DNA of 64,000 nucleotides from NCBI GenBank assembly GCA_037903355.1, contig JBAJFE010000014.1, forward strand, positions 4,402,001-4,466,000, written 5' to 3'. The position numbers and the translations under genes were made by a program. Position 1 is the stretch's first letter, and every line of letters starts with the position of its first letter. Positions 22,227 through 33,107 of the stretch are shown in pieces. The notes beneath the pieces are model-generated. The model saw only the letters and a list, made by a program, of their open reading frames with translations. It ran no database searches and was not told the DNA's origin. Source of the stretch: Trichuris trichiura (lineage: Eukaryota > Nematoda > Enoplea > Trichinellida > Trichuridae).

Positions 22227-23417
22227 ACAGAACCTTGTTTTTGCTGTGAAGATAACCTGTATTTCGTCATAACAGCGCCTTCCTTTATGGGAATAATTTT
22301 GTATACAAATATGGAATCAGTGTATAGTAAGACTAGGACAATGCTTATTAGCAGGAAGTAAATGTACGCGCAGTTGAAAATAAGGTTTCTTCAGGCCTCT
22401 TGTACTGGCTGTACAGTGACTGTTTTCCAAGTAGGACATAGAGAGTCGTTTCTGAAGTGCCAATTACACTTGCAGCCCGTGGAACAGAAGCAGGTTACCA
22501 CATATTTTTGCTTTACTGAGTATTACCTAATTTCCGCAGGATTACTACGGAGAGTCATCTGGACGTTTCCTCTAAATTTGTTTCAATAGGAAAAATGTAT
22601 TGATCAACCGTGACAATCACTTTAGTGTTAGGTACTAGATAGTCTCTTAGATTATTTATACATTCTGGTGGTAATACCTGTTGTTAAACGTTAAAATAAC
22701 GAATATTAGCAGTTCCACGGGTTTCCCTGCTTCTACAGCAATAGCCCATTTTCTGCTTGTAGTATTAATCATTAACAAAAAAATTCAGCAGTAAAATGAA
22801 AATGAAAACCGATGCACTTTTGTTTATACAGCAGAGCTTTCACAACTAAGTTTTCTGGGATGAGAGTATGAGGAAGTAATGATGTGCTCAGATCCCGCGT
22901 CTTGCGATGGAGTTTTACTCTGAACGCTTTGTCATAACTCGGGGCGAACGGTCGATGCATGTAATGTTGCTGATGGTAGCTCACCGCAACACGTTTTAAA
23001 CGTGCGAAAGACAATTGGTTTGATCTGGGTAAAATCATTCATCGCGAAGGCGCATTTTTAAATATGTTATTACCCAGTGTCATCTATTGAGCATTGTATG
23101 AAAAATGAAAAAACGGTTAGACTTGACTAATGTTAGCAACAGAATGCACATTGAAAGTCAACAATGTCTGAGCCATTAAATCAAATTAAAAATGGTCGTT
23201 GATAGGTTCCAAGCAAAAGTTTACTCTCCAGAGCGTACTCGATAAACACAACCAACCGTCACACACCTGCGTTCTCCCCACCGTAATCCTCTGAAATTAG
23301 GTTCTCTGTGTTGTTCGTGGTCAACGCTAGAGGCAGCCGTGTCGCTATAGCCCTGCTAGTCCGTTGGCCCTGTGTAGCGTTGTCACGGGACACAACAGTG
23401 GTAAAATATCAATTTTG
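22227..23417. other. No recognisable gene
   Basis: Short cysteine-containing frames around 22390-22500 do not fit a kringle. Nothing else recognised. Confidence 0.4.
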
Positions 23418-24466
23418 GGGTCTTGACAGCATAGGTCCCCCCAAAGGTAGTGGCGCAACTTCAAAGGAGGTCAAGTGGGGATTAGGGGGGATTGTGTACA
23501 ATGGCTTACGTAATCAGATTATCGCGGAAGAATTTCTGACGGCAAAGAGAAAGCGGATTAACAGTTTCTAATGGAACAATGAAACGTATATGCCGCTGGT
23601 AACGCTGCGTGTAACCATTCCACCCCAGCGTCATACTGTAAGTCTGCCGGCCATCCTGTCTTGTTCTAGCCTAAGCCTAAGCCTAAACGTTAAGGTGTAT
23701 GTCTTGGTTTAGATTTGTACAAGGGCAAAAAAGGGTGATCGTCATGCTATCTAATGAAGATACAACAAATTACAGGCACACTTGCCAGAAAGGAACCTGC
23801 TTTTTGCCGACGCTTGGACGGCTTAGAGACAACGTCTGAGTAACGCGTAAAGTGAAAGTAAACGTAAAACAAGCGCACATATCATTCACTGGGAAAAACA
23901 GACTGTCGCAGGCGGTGCGTTCACGCAGGGTGGGTTCAATCAGATGATAATAACGCGCATAGACAAAATAACAGTAAAGAAGGTGCATAACGTTCACTGC
24001 GGCAGGGAGACCGGAGCAGACGATGCGTCCGCGGTGTCTTTCAGGGAAACATAACGCAGAATGAGCTTACGCCGTTTACCAAGACGCGACGCGGATCAGT
24101 CCGTTGACCTTCGACATTTTCTATGAATGACGAACCCAAGCCCGGCATGCACCGCTGTTGCTTCATTGTTTCCCTTGCTAGCAATCTATGCGCAGCTGTT
24201 TCATTCTCTCACCTTCACTGTTTTACAGGGGTTAGTAACGGAATTCCTCAGCAGGTATTCCGCGGGTCAATAAGCGCACCTCCTGCATGTGCCACTGATG
24301 CTCCATTGTGCTCCCCGTGCCAAATGCTCAGCACGTGTTCAGTTACCCGCAGTAAGACGTCCCTCCCGTTATTCCGCTAGTCACACTTCATTACGCAGTA
24401 GCGTCACGTATTACCAATTGATATTGCCGCCTGCACTTTCAGGGGGAACTATGTTGTGAAGATCCC
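23418..24466. mobile_element. M-family element, copy 2 (1049 bases) with perfect 7-base TSD
   Basis: Ends GGGTCTTGACAGCATAGG and TATGTTGTGAAGATCCC are inverted, with an inner GTCCCCCC / AGGGGGAAC pair and the family block CTTCAAAGGAGGTCAAGTGG. The duplication AATTTTG lies at 23411-23417 and 24467-24473. At 23669-23687 there are three consecutive GCCTAA units. No protein coding seen. Confidence 0.9.
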
Positions 24467-24945
24467 AATTTTGCTCTTGTATGAAATGACTCAGCAATAG
24501 TTCGTTGAAGTCCCAGGAGCATTTGAGCCTACTGATAAATATGCATACCTCCTCACACCTGACTCTGCTACTGCCACACTTCTCTCCATAGATTTCACTT
24601 GTCTGCGGCTTTTCCATGCTCATCCGCTAACTTTTTATTATTCCGTCTCTTATGCTCCTTTCTTTGACATTAGCCATTCACTTCTCTTGTTCCCATCCCT
24701 TTAAACCTTACCGAGTTAGTGAGCGGAGTATTAGTACTGCGTGCTACGGAGTTGGAGTGCAAGGTTTTTGCACTGTCGATTCGCGTAAAGTCCTTCAACC
24801 CCATGCTTCGCCGTCTGGCATAACCCCAGCGAGTTTTTTAACCTTCGCCTTTCCTACCGATCAGCATCACTAACTTAGCAGGAGTAATTTTCTTCGCAAA
24901 GTTATCTACCCGCTCGCTCCTTCGCTCTTATAGTATACCAGTGTT

Positions 24946-25110
24946 TCTCAAAATCAGAGTCGCCAACGCCTCCCTGTGAACGTTTCCGAGCAATAGAGCC
25001 CCCCCCCAATTCTGGTTGGTCAATTTTGGGCCCGCTGGTTGGCTGGAATGTAGGGCGTGGCGTAGCCGGGACGTCATTAGGTTTTCAACTTTTCACGCCG
25101 TCACTCCGGC
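24946..25110. mobile_element. hAT terminal sequence (ZBED-type family)
   Basis: Starts CAGTGTTTCTCAAAATCAG and continues with GTGAACGTTTCCGAGCAA and CCCAATTCTGGTTGGTCA. It matches the reverse complement of the right end of the hAT MITE at 58581-59048. It lies about 0.5 kb beyond the 3' end of the decayed hAT transposase, so it may be that element's terminus. Confidence 0.65.
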
Positions 25111-25479
25111 CGGAAAAAGTTTTGCTAAACCACTACTCGTGAGAAAAGTTTGCAGAAAAAAATTCTACTCCTCATCACGTGAAAGACGTACTATAACACT
25201 CCTGCTTTTCCATCAACCATTTAGTCATGGGAAAATTTGTGTTTACCTTTCATATATCCCCTTGGATTTTTCAGAACATGGAGTCACATAAGCAAGAAGC
25301 ATTCATTAGCGTTTCCTGAAAAAAAGCAATCAATGTGCGTCTATTTATTTTTTTACCCACACCAAACAGAATTGTAGTGACAAAGAACCAGATAGAAGTG
25401 AAAACGCTTAAGCATGAGGATACAAAAGAAACTATAATGCAAGTTTGCGGCTGCACATGAACGGAAACTACTCAATGTA

Positions 25480-27000
25480 CTGGGTTTGTTTGATGCAGTA
25501 CGAGCAAGTCGTCTATGTTTGGCTGCATCTTTGTCACCATCAGTCTAAGGTCGCCTTGATTCACTATATCCAGCCGACTTCTGTTGCTATCTTAGCAGCT
25601 CCGTAACCGTGCTGAGTCAGCACTCTGCTAGATAAGATGATAGAAACGCAATAAGGAAGTTTTCTGCAGCAGCTCATAACAGCAGATACAGTTCCCTTAT
25701 TTCGCGCTGTAGCCAAAACTGCTGTAGCCATTTTTTCATTTCACTTTCAGCTCTTGATTGCTTTGCAGTTCGATCAGTTCTTCCTGCAATTCCATTTCTG
25801 CTTCGCCTGCGCTGGACATAGGGTTTATTACCCACTGTAGAATTTTCATGTTAAGAACATCACTGAACCGCTCCGTGAAGTCAACGTGCAGCGTTTCCAA
25901 ATGTTGACTTCAGCTTCATGTTCAGCGGTGTCCTTTTCCTCCTTCAGTGCAGCTAGGAAGGGAAACTGATAGAACTCACCGCCCCTCAAGTTTCGTTTGA
26001 AAATTAGCAATTTCGCGACGAAAGCAGGTATAACATCCTGCGTTTTAATCAGGCTTAAGTCGCTGCCTTGGAGCTGCAAGTTCATAGCGTTGAATTTGTA
26101 ATTGAAGTCTGCCAGATACGCGACGTCTTTTTTGCTTTTCTTTAAATTTTCTCCAAAAGAAAGGTTCACACACCACAAAAATTCTAGAACTGTGTCAAAG
26201 AGGCTGTAGAACCGAGTTAAACAAGCACCCTTTGACAACCAGCAAACTTCAGTGTGAAGTAAGAGGCGATTGAAATCTTCATCATTCTGTTCACACAGCT
26301 GTCTGAATAATCTCTCATTCAGCGATTTACTTTTGATGGTATTAACCGCTGTAATAACTAATTGGAATGATCGGTTTAATCATTCGCTCAGGCGTCTTGC
26401 GGCTAACTGCTGTCGGTGAATGACGCAATGAACCGCCAAAAGGCCAGGAACGAGCTGCTTCAAACGTGCGAGAAAACCGCGGTAGCAACCCACCATCAGC
26501 GATGCTCCATCAGTTGCCACAGCAACTATGTTCGCCATAGGGATGTTGTTATCCTTGAAAAATTTTTCTACAGTAAAGAATTTGGTCTCTTCTTTGGTAT
26601 CTGTCTCCAGCTGTTTGGCAAACAGCAGTTCCTGTACTAGTGTTTCATCCATGACGAATCTGACATAACCTAATAATACTGCTTCATTGTTAGGTAAGAT
26701 CGATTCATCAAACTGCAACGAAAAATACGTTGCTCTCAAGAAGTCGCATAGAGTGCGTTCTAAGTCGTTGCTCATTTCGTCAATCCTTCCTTGCACCGTG
26801 TCATTACTCAGAGGTATCCTTCTGATTATTTCAGTTGGTGACATGTGCAGTACAGTCTGGCTAACTTCGCTAATCACGGGAAGCAACAGTTTTTCACCAA
26901 TGTTATGTCGCTTTCCACATTTTGCAATCAGTAAGGAAATGTTATAAGACGCACGCTGACCGTCTTTATCCTTCTCTGATACTGATGACAACATACGTGG
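25480..27000 (-). pseudogene. Decayed hAT transposase (ZBED5/SCAND3-like), catalytic part
   Basis: Minus strand, several frames. From the top: LPVISEVSQTVLHMSPTEII, FSLQFDESILPNN (catalytic D region), VAVATDGASLMVGCYRGFLA, LAVHCVIHRQQLAAR; then after a frameshift near 26370 LNERLFRQLCEQNDEDF, LLHTEVCWLSKGACLTRFY and LQGSDLSLIKTQDVI; then after another shift near 25895 ERFSDVLNMKILQWV; ending with the hAT dimerisation tail NRSRLD and DLRLMVTKMQPNIDDL near 25485-25560. The BED zinc finger part lies at 32691-32900, separated by the gypsy insertion. An intact protein would move hAT elements by cut and paste with 8-base duplications. Confidence 0.85.
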
Positions 27001-27099
27001 TGTAGGGAGAGCCTTTGTGTTCGCGCAGAACGAGAGGAGACCGGAGCACACTACACGTTTACTTCCACAATATGACTGTATGCGAGTCCGCTAGCTACA
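27001..27099 (-). repeat. 3' LTR of gypsy element 2
   Basis: 99 bases, TGTAGGGAGAGCC...GCTAGCTACA on the plus strand, so TG...CA on both strands. Its sequence is matched by the two 5' LTR pieces at 30819-30880 and 32609-32686, with differences at GAGGAGACC/GAGGATACC and GCTAGC/GCTCGC. Confidence 0.85.
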
Positions 27100-27162
27100 G
27101 TACTCCCCCGGTGAGAAGGCACTTGATGAAGTGCCGATCCGCAAGATGGAGCAGTAGGAAGA

Positions 27163-30150
27163 TCAGGACTCGACGAAGGCGGGTTTCAGTCGATCGAGTG
27201 AAACGCTCTCGCGTTTACCGTTGATGTCCAAAACGTAGTACTTTCTTCGCCTCGTGAGCACCTGGAACGGCCCGCGGTAGCGCGGCTGGAGTTGGCCCGC
27301 GGCCGCCTCACAACGAACGAACACGTGAGGTGATGATTCGAGATGACGGTCGACGTAGAACGGGCGATTGGGATGGCGACGGGGAGGCAGTGGGCACAAG
27401 CTGGCCATTGTACGTCTGAGCGAATCTGCGAAGCCGCTGATGTCAATGTTGTCAACGCGCTTAGGTTCAAACAACTGCCCAGGGAGACGCAAAGCAGAAC
27501 CATAGACCAGCTCAGCTGTGCTGCAGCCAATGTCGCGCTTCAGCGTCGTTCTCACGCCGAGCAAAATGAACGGAAGGCGCTGTGTCCAATGTGTCTTGTC
27601 GCCGGTGGCCACGATGGCTGCCTTAAGTTGGCGATGAAATCGTTCAATGATGCCGTTGGAGATCGGGTGATAAGATGTGGTTCGCGTGCGTTTGCAGCCG
27701 AGGGTTTTCATCAATTGTTGCCAGACATGGGACTCAAACTGGCGACCCCGATCAGTTGTAACCGTTGCGGGGACACCAAAACGGGCTATCCAGGAGTTGA
27801 CGAAAGCGTTTGCAACGGTTTCTGCTGACATGTCAGCAATGGGGATTGCTTCGGGCCATCGAGTAAATCGGTCGATGCATGTCAGCAGATAACGGTAGCC
27901 GTCTGAGACTGGTAGTGGACCGACGATATCGAGGTGAATATGCTCGAAACGGCCGTTCGGCTGAGGGAACGGCTGAAGCGGTGCAATGGTGTTCTTCGTG
28001 ACTTTGGATCGTTGGCACGCCAGGCATGCTCGAGTCCATTGCCTGATGTCGCGGTTCATAGATGGCCAGACGAAACGCTTGGCTATCAGATCCTGCGTTC
28101 CGTTTACTCCAGGATGAGCCAATGAGTGTAAGGAAAGAAAAACGTCATGACGGAATTGATGAGGAACGTAAGGCCGAGGAGAACCAGTCGACATGTCACA
28201 GAGGATAGGATCCTTTGACATGGGCAAAACGATGGGCTGGAAGGAAAACATTGGAGAGGCGCGGAGTTGTTCGAGCTCCTTGTCCTCAGCCTGCGCTGCG
28301 GCGATCTGGTGAAATGGAATCAAAGAGAATTCGATGCTGTGAACACCTGAGCTGTCAATCCTTGAGAGCGCATCGGCGACTAGGTTACACTTGCCTTCGA
28401 CATGACGTATGTCAGAGGTATATTGTAAAATGAAGTCCCAGTGGCGAGCTTGGATGGGCGAGTGACGGTCATGCGTTGCGGTTGATGAGTACGCAAGAGG
28501 TCGGTGATCAGTGACGACGTAAAACTGTCTGCCTTCGACGAAATAGCGGAAATGTTTTATAGCGAGATAAATGGCCAGGAGCTCACGGGCATAAGTGCTG
28601 TAGCGCGTTTCAGCCGGTTTGAGGGCCTTGGAGAAGAAGGACAGAGGCCTCCAATCACCGCCAACTTTCTGCTGTAAGACGGCTCCTACCGCTGATTCAG
28701 AGGCATCCACCATGATGGCAGTTTCAGCGTCTGGAATCGGATGAAAAAGCAAGGTGGCGTGAGCAAGAGCCTCCTTGGATCGGCAAAATGCCGAGTTTTG
28801 TTCGGCGGTCCAGTTCAACTCTTTAAGCTTCCGTTGGTCTGTGAGCATTTTATGAAGCGGTTGAACAATGCCAGCGCAAGCGGGGATAAAGCGGTGATAA
28901 AAATTGATCATGCCCAAGTACCGTCTGAGCTGGCGAATGCAGGTGGGCCTGGGAAACTCTCGCAACAGCTGCACCCTGTCGTTGGTGGGCCTGATGCCGC
29001 TACTGTCCAGCTCGTGACCCAAAAACTGCAAATGTGGCACAAGAAATTGACATTTCTTCACGTTAAGGATCAAGCCATTGGCGGCGAGACGTTGAAAAAC
29101 TTGTTCTAAGTGCCGCAGATGCTCTTCTTTGGTGGTGCTTGCGATGAGGACATCGTCGACATAGGCAAAGCAGAAGGACAATCCCCTGAGCACGGTATCG
29201 ATAAATCGCTGGAACGTCTGAGATGCGTTTCGCAAGCCGAAAGGCATCCTTAGGAATTCGAAAAGACCAAACGGGGTGATAATTGCCGTTTTCGGCACGT
29301 CCGACGGATTCAAAGGAATTTGGTGATAGGCATCTTTGAGATCCAGTTTGGTGAAAATGGTTGCGCCATGGAGGCGGTGTGTGAAGTCATGGATGTGTGA
29401 TAACGGATACCGATCCGCTGTCGTAATTCGATTAAGGGCTCGATAATCACCGCAAGGGCGCCAGTCATTCGGAGACTTTTTGTGGACCATGTGAAGGGGC
29501 GAGGCCCACGCGCTGTCTGAGGGGCGGATGATGCCGCGCTGCAAGAGTCGGTCAAACTCCGCGCGAGCGGCTTCCATACGTTCAGGTGGAAGGCGACGCG
29601 GGCGGGCGTGGACAGGAGATCCGACTGTTGCAATGTAATGTCGCACGCCGTGTGTGGGCACGCTAGGGGTGTCAGACGGGGAGGTAACGCTTGGGAACTT
29701 GCGAAGCAAGTCAATGATGCACAGTGGCTGATCGAGCGAGAAGGTACCGTGCGTACGGATAGCAAGAGAGGAACAGCCACGGACAACGGTGCCAGTTGGT
29801 GGGTGCAGTAGAGTCAAGGTGTCCATTCGTATGTGTAAGCCATAGTGTTGCAGAAAGTCAGCGCCAATGACGGCCTGCTGTACTCGAGCTACCAGAAATC
29901 TCCATTGAAGCGGTTTAGTGAGACCAAGGTGAAGAGAGAGCTGAACCGTACCAAAAGTCGGGATGGAAGTGCCGTTGGCCGCTTGGAGGAGGCAGATACT
30001 ATCAGGTTGGCGCTTCTTTGGCAACGCTGCCACTGGAAAAAGGCTGACGGCAGCGCCTGAATCGACAAGGAAACGACGCGAGGAGAGCTGATCCGAGACG
30101 AAAAGGAGGCGACCGGGAACACCAACGCCAGCGACATGGGTCGCCTTCAT
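27163..30150 (-). CDS. Pol polyprotein of gypsy element 2 (995 aa)
   Basis: Uninterrupted frame with protease [13 protein letters not shown] (D30-S31-G32), reverse transcriptase with [12 protein letters not shown] near 269-280 and YVDD at 330-333, and RNase H with D482 and TDHRPLAY near 548. The integrase has an HHCC finger including C709 and C712 and DDE residues D741 (HLDIVGP), D800 (TTDRGRQF) and E836 (NGIIERFHR). It resembles invertebrate opus/mag-like gypsy Pols. It overlaps gag by four bases (ATGA, 30147-30150), pointing to termination-reinitiation or a frameshift for Pol expression. The frame is intact although the 5' LTR is disrupted, so the copy should be transcriptionally crippled rather than mutated in pol. 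Confidence 0.93.
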   Translation of the reverse strand: MKATHVAGVGVPGRLLFVSDQLSSRRFLVDSGAAVSLFPVAALPKKRQPDSICLLQAANGTSIPTFGTVQLSLHLGLTKPLQWRFLVARVQQAVIGADFLQHYGLHIRMDTLTLLHPPTGTVVRGCSSLAIRTHGTFSLDQPLCIIDLLRKFPSVTSPSDTPSVPTHGVRHYIATVGSPVHARPRRLPPERMEAARAEFDRLLQRGIIRPSDSAWASPLHMVHKKSPNDWRPCGDYRALNRITTADRYPLSHIHDFTHRLHGATIFTKLDLKDAYHQIPLNPSDVPKTAIITPFGLFEFLRMPFGLRNASQTFQRFIDTVLRGLSFCFAYVDDVLIASTTKEEHLRHLEQVFQRLAANGLILNVKKCQFLVPHLQFLGHELDSSGIRPTNDRVQLLREFPRPTCIRQLRRYLGMINFYHRFIPACAGIVQPLHKMLTDQRKLKELNWTAEQNSAFCRSKEALAHATLLFHPIPDAETAIMVDASESAVGAVLQQKVGGDWRPLSFFSKALKPAETRYSTYARELLAIYLAIKHFRYFVEGRQFYVVTDHRPLAYSSTATHDRHSPIQARHWDFILQYTSDIRHVEGKCNLVADALSRIDSSGVHSIEFSLIPFHQIAAAQAEDKELEQLRASPMFSFQPIVLPMSKDPILCDMSTGSPRPYVPHQFRHDVFLSLHSLAHPGVNGTQDLIAKRFVWPSMNRDIRQWTRACLACQRSKVTKNTIAPLQPFPQPNGRFEHIHLDIVGPLPVSDGYRYLLTCIDRFTRWPEAIPIADMSAETVANAFVNSWIARFGVPATVTTDRGRQFESHVWQQLMKTLGCKRTRTTSYHPISNGIIERFHRQLKAAIVATGDKTHWTQRLPFILLGVRTTLKRDIGCSTAELVYGSALRLPGQLFEPKRVDNIDISGFADSLRRTMASLCPLPPRRHPNRPFYVDRHLESSPHVFVRCEAAAGQLQPRYRGPFQVLTRRRKYYVLDINGKRESVSLDRLKPAFVES

Positions 30151-30818
30151 GAGCTGGGTGATTCGTTTCCCGAGAAGTCACAGGGCTGCGTGCACTTCTT
30201 AGCTGCCTTGCCAAAGCGCCTGTGATACCAACAGAGCTGGCTGGAAGGAGTGTCTGTGGGGGAGAGTCGACGGCTCGCTCGCGAGTGGCTGTTGCTGGCG
30301 GCTATTGTCAACTGCTCGACTTTGCGCTGCAATTCAGCAATCTGCGTTCGCAATTGCTGCATTTCGCTGCTCTTTGCTGAGATGGAGCTGACAGTCACTG
30401 GTAATGATTCAACGACGCGATCAGCAATGGCAGCAATTGTGTCCAGCGGCAGCTGCGCGCAGGGCGCAAGAATTGCGCGAGCGTGGGGTGGCAAACGTTG
30501 CAAGAACAGTTCCGTTAAAAACTCGTCATTGCCCGTGGGCATTGAGTCGGCTGCCAGTTGGCGCATATGACGCAGCAGTTGTGACGGACATCGATCGCCC
30601 AACTCGTCCGCGTTGAGCAGTTGCTGTATGCGTGTGTGTCGGGGCACAGAGGTCCGTCGAATAAGAGCTTCTCTTAGCTTGTCGTAGGCTGCGTCGGCAG
30701 GCGGCGCCAGTACCAAATCTCGGACCTCTGAGGCGACCTCGAAGGGGAGTGACGCCACAACATAGTCAAATCTCGTTCGCTGAGCGGAAATGCCGCGAGT
30801 CCCGGCTCGAGGCACCAA
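30147..30818 (-). CDS. Gag of gypsy element 2, N-terminus probably lost
   Basis: The coding part begins at the junction with the LTR and reads [74 protein letters not shown], a coiled-coil stretch ([14 protein letters not shown]), and a single C-rich end [19 protein letters not shown]. The open frame runs on upstream through LTR and M-element sequence to 30929, but that part is not Gag. Typical gags of this type have about 40 more N-terminal residues, so a small deletion next to the primer binding site is likely. Confidence 0.8.
   Translation of the reverse strand: MVPRAGTRGISAQRTRFDYVVASLPFEVASEVRDLVLAPPADAAYDKLREALIRRTSVPRHTRIQQLLNADELGDRCPSQLLRHMRQLAADSMPTGNDEFLTELFLQRLPPHARAILAPCAQLPLDTIAAIADRVVESLPVTVSSISAKSSEMQQLRTQIAELQRKVEQLTIAASNSHSRASRRLSPTDTPSSQLCWYHRRFGKAAKKCTQPCDFSGNESPSS
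30797..30818 (-). promoter_or_regulatory. Candidate primer binding site of gypsy element 2
   Basis: Directly after the 5' LTR end the minus strand reads T then TGGTGCCTCGAGCCGGGAC. It begins with TGG, as required to pair with a tRNA CCA end, and looks like the complement of a T-arm. The tRNA is not assigned. Confidence 0.45.
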
Positions 30819-31051
30819 TGTAGGGAGAGCCTTTGTGTTCGCGCAGAACGAGAGGATACCGGAGCACACTACACGTTTACGGGTCTTTTGTGCCACGGCG
30901 GTGCCGGAAGTGTCAGGCGGCAACTTCAAAGAAGGCCAAGCGGGGATTATTACGTAACTTGAACAATGGGTGTCCTAAGCCATTGTTCACTGCGCATTGA
31001 TGCGAACGACGCATATTACCAAAAGAACGACGAACACCTGCATACAGTTGC

Positions 31052-31455
31052 CCGTTCTGGCAATTGTTTCCAACTGCCAGGTATGATTGTGCCGGCTATC
31101 GTGCTCTGCCCTAGCCTAAGCCTAACCCTAAACACAACCCGTGTTCGTGGCTGCTTTTGGGTTATGCAGTTCTGACCGTGGCGCAAACGACAAGAAGCAT
31201 GGCGCAAAGTAACGTTATTTAGCGATCATGCGCGATGCGTATTAGCGAAAGAAAGCTGCACACATGGAAACAGTTGCCCGTTCAGGCAATTGTTTCCAAG
31301 TGCGAGCTATAACGACGCCGGCCATCGTGCTCTGCCCTAGCCTAAGCCTAAACCTTAACATAACGCGTGTTCGTTGCTGCTATTGGGTTATGCAGTTTTG
31401 ACCGTGGCGCAAACGACAAGACGCATAGCGCAAAGTAACGTTATTTAGCGATCAC
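31052..31455. repeat. Internal tandem duplication in M copy 3
   Basis: Two units of about 180 bases share GGCAATTGTTTCCAA, GCTCTGCCCTAGCCTAAGCC, GTGTTCGT and GACCGTGGCGCAAACGACAA. Each contains one telomere-like GCCTAA block. Confidence 0.8.
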
Positions 31456-31873
31456 TGAACAAGCGAGCAATGAGTAACGCAAAAAGAGAAAAAGCATACG
31501 CACTGTTAACGCAGGCGCTCAGCCTGACGAAGGCGACGCGTCAATTTCGCTATAGGCGCATCCGACGGGTTCACTGGGGTGTACCTAATCAGGCAGAAGG
31601 CGTCAGAGGAAGTAAACGTTAACGCTCGACATACCGTTGACTGTGACAACGGCTGTGGCGCTGGCGGCTCGTCCTGTCAGAGTGGGTGCAACCGAAGGAG
31701 CCCTGGCTGTGCAGCAGTCCCTTGCCGCGCAGGGAAAGCACAGCCACCTTTTCGTCTGGCACTATCTCCTGCAGCCAGTCGATGCCCCTACGAATATTGC
31801 GCCTTCTTCGTGCCACATTTACGCTGCCTTCACTTGTCGATGGGAAGTTGCCACTAGATCCCGGGACAGACTT

Positions 31874-32430
31874 AACGCAAAATGAGATTTACCCTGTCTA
31901 CCAAGGCACGCCGAAGCTCGGTTGACCTACGACAGTTGACCTCCGATGTTTTTCTCGAATTGCTAGACGAGGTCTCAGCTTGAACACCTGCATGCCCCAT
32001 TGTGTTTCCCGTACCTTCAATGCAAGCGCAGGTGCTACATTCCATCACCTTCGCTAATTCCTACAGGTCACTACACGCATCAGTGACACAAACAGACGCT
32101 ATTACATTGCAGTGTAGCGAAATACTTCGGCGCTAATCCGTTAGACCGACAGACATAACGCAGAATGAGATTTACCCTGTCTACAAACGCACGCCGAAGC
32201 TCGAACAGTTGACCTCCGATATTTTTCTCGAATTGCTAGACGAGATCTCAGCTTGAACACCTGCACGCCCCATTGTGTTTCCCGTACATTCAATGCATGC
32301 GCAGGTGCTAAATTCCATCACCTTCGCTGATTGCTACAGGCCACTAAACGCATCAGTGACACAAACAGACGCTATTACATTGCAGTGCAGCGAAATACTT
32401 CGGCGCGAATCCGTTAGACCGACAACCGGG
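31874..32430. repeat. Second internal tandem duplication in M copy 3
   Basis: Two units of about 280 bases share TAACGCARAATGAGATTTAC, TTTTTCTCGAATTGCTAGAC and CAAACAGACGCTATTACATT with few differences. Confidence 0.8.
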
Positions 32431-32608
32431 TCACTGCATGAGCCTATTACGTTTCAGTTTAGCAGATTTCTTCGGCGCTAATCTGTTACACCGATAACCG
32501 GGTCCCGTTGTGCTGCTGATAACCTCTTACGACGCTTTAGAGCGGTAGATTACGCTATGAACTAGCCGCCTGACACTTCCGGCGTCGCCGTGGCATCATA
32601 GACCCGGA

Positions 32609-32686
32609 CGCGCAGAACGAGAGGATACCGGAGCACACTACACGTTTACTTCCACAATATGACTGTATGCGAGTCCGCTCGCTACA
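32609..32686 (-). repeat. Outer fragment of the 5' LTR of gypsy element 2
   Basis: CGCGCAGAACGAGAGGATAC to GCTCGCTACA. Ends at the true LTR border and is followed by the target duplication GTGG. Confidence 0.85.
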
Positions 32687-32690
32687 GTGG

Positions 32691-32900
32691 CAATGTTTTC
32701 CTTGTAAGGAATTTCTGACGAAGCGACTGAAAGTAGCTGATGTTCTTGTCACGCATGTCTGGTTGTACTCTATTAATGTGGTCTTGTAGCCTCGATGGCT
32801 TCATAAATTCGTTCGAAAACACTCTAGCACCAATCAAACACTGAGGTAGCCATTTATTCGCAGGTGATTGGATAAAACCAAATTTCAAATAGTCTGAGCT
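32691..32900 (-). pseudogene. hAT/ZBED transposase N-terminal BED zinc finger fragment
   Basis: Minus strand: KFGFIQSPANKWLPQCLIG, ARVFSNEFMKPSRLQDHIN, DMRDKNISYFQSLRQKF. This is the BED-finger region of ZBED5-like hAT proteins, where the pattern is PQCxxCG, then N-E-x-(L/M)-KPS-(K/R)-L, then H. The second cysteine of the pair reads as G-A here, so the finger is damaged. It continues into the catalytic part on the far side of the gypsy insertion. Confidence 0.8.
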
Positions 32901-33107
32901 GGACTACCTGCGTTTCTTTCTTACTTCTGTCATTGAAAAAATGCCACGAAATGATCATTCTTGTCGTTGCTGTATTGGAGGGCTAAGTTGCTGCACCGAT
33001 GCCGATATTTGCAGTAAACGGCAAGAACAAGAAAAATATATATACACGAGTATGTTTTGTACAAAGGTAAGATACATCAAGATGATGGCGGAATGGAAAC
33101 GAAAATC

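Larger units (their letters stand above)
30881..32605. mobile_element. M-family element, copy 3 (about 1.7 kb), in the gypsy 5' LTR
   Basis: Inverted ends: GGGTCTTTTGTGCCACGGCG then GTGCCGGAAGTGTCAGGCGG on the left, and CCGCCTGACACTTCCGGCG, CGCCGTGGCATCATAGACCC on the right. Longer than other copies because of two internal tandem duplications: about 31052-31230 repeated at 31275-31455, and about 31874-32157 repeated at 32158-32430. GCCTAA-type units occur near 31114 and 31337. The flanks share a 41-base direct repeat of LTR sequence (30840-30880 and 32610-32650) rather than the 7-base duplication of copies 2 and 4. Confidence 0.85.
27001..32686 (-). mobile_element. Ty3/gypsy element 2 inserted in the hAT gene, itself carrying an M element
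   Basis: The 3' LTR (99 bases) is at 27001-27099. Pol and gag fill 27163-30818. The 5' LTR is broken into 30819-30880 and 32609-32686 by M-family copy 3. The four-base duplication GTGG flanks the whole (26997-27000 and 32687-32690). Both sides continue the hAT/ZBED transposase, so the order of events was hAT, then gypsy, then M. The polypurine tract CCGGGGGAGTAC lies just inside the 3' LTR on the minus strand. Confidence 0.88.

Noticed and set aside
23669..23687. GCCTAA repeats as a real or interstitial telomere
   Set aside because: Only two or three units, always at the same internal place of the M element.
27343..30616. Plus-strand frames up to 161 codons under gypsy 2
   Set aside because: Antisense shadows of pol and gag, arising from their GC-rich codon use.
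30819..30929. Extension of the gypsy 2 gag frame to an ATG at 30929
   Set aside because: That part translates LTR and M-element sequence; it is open by chance.
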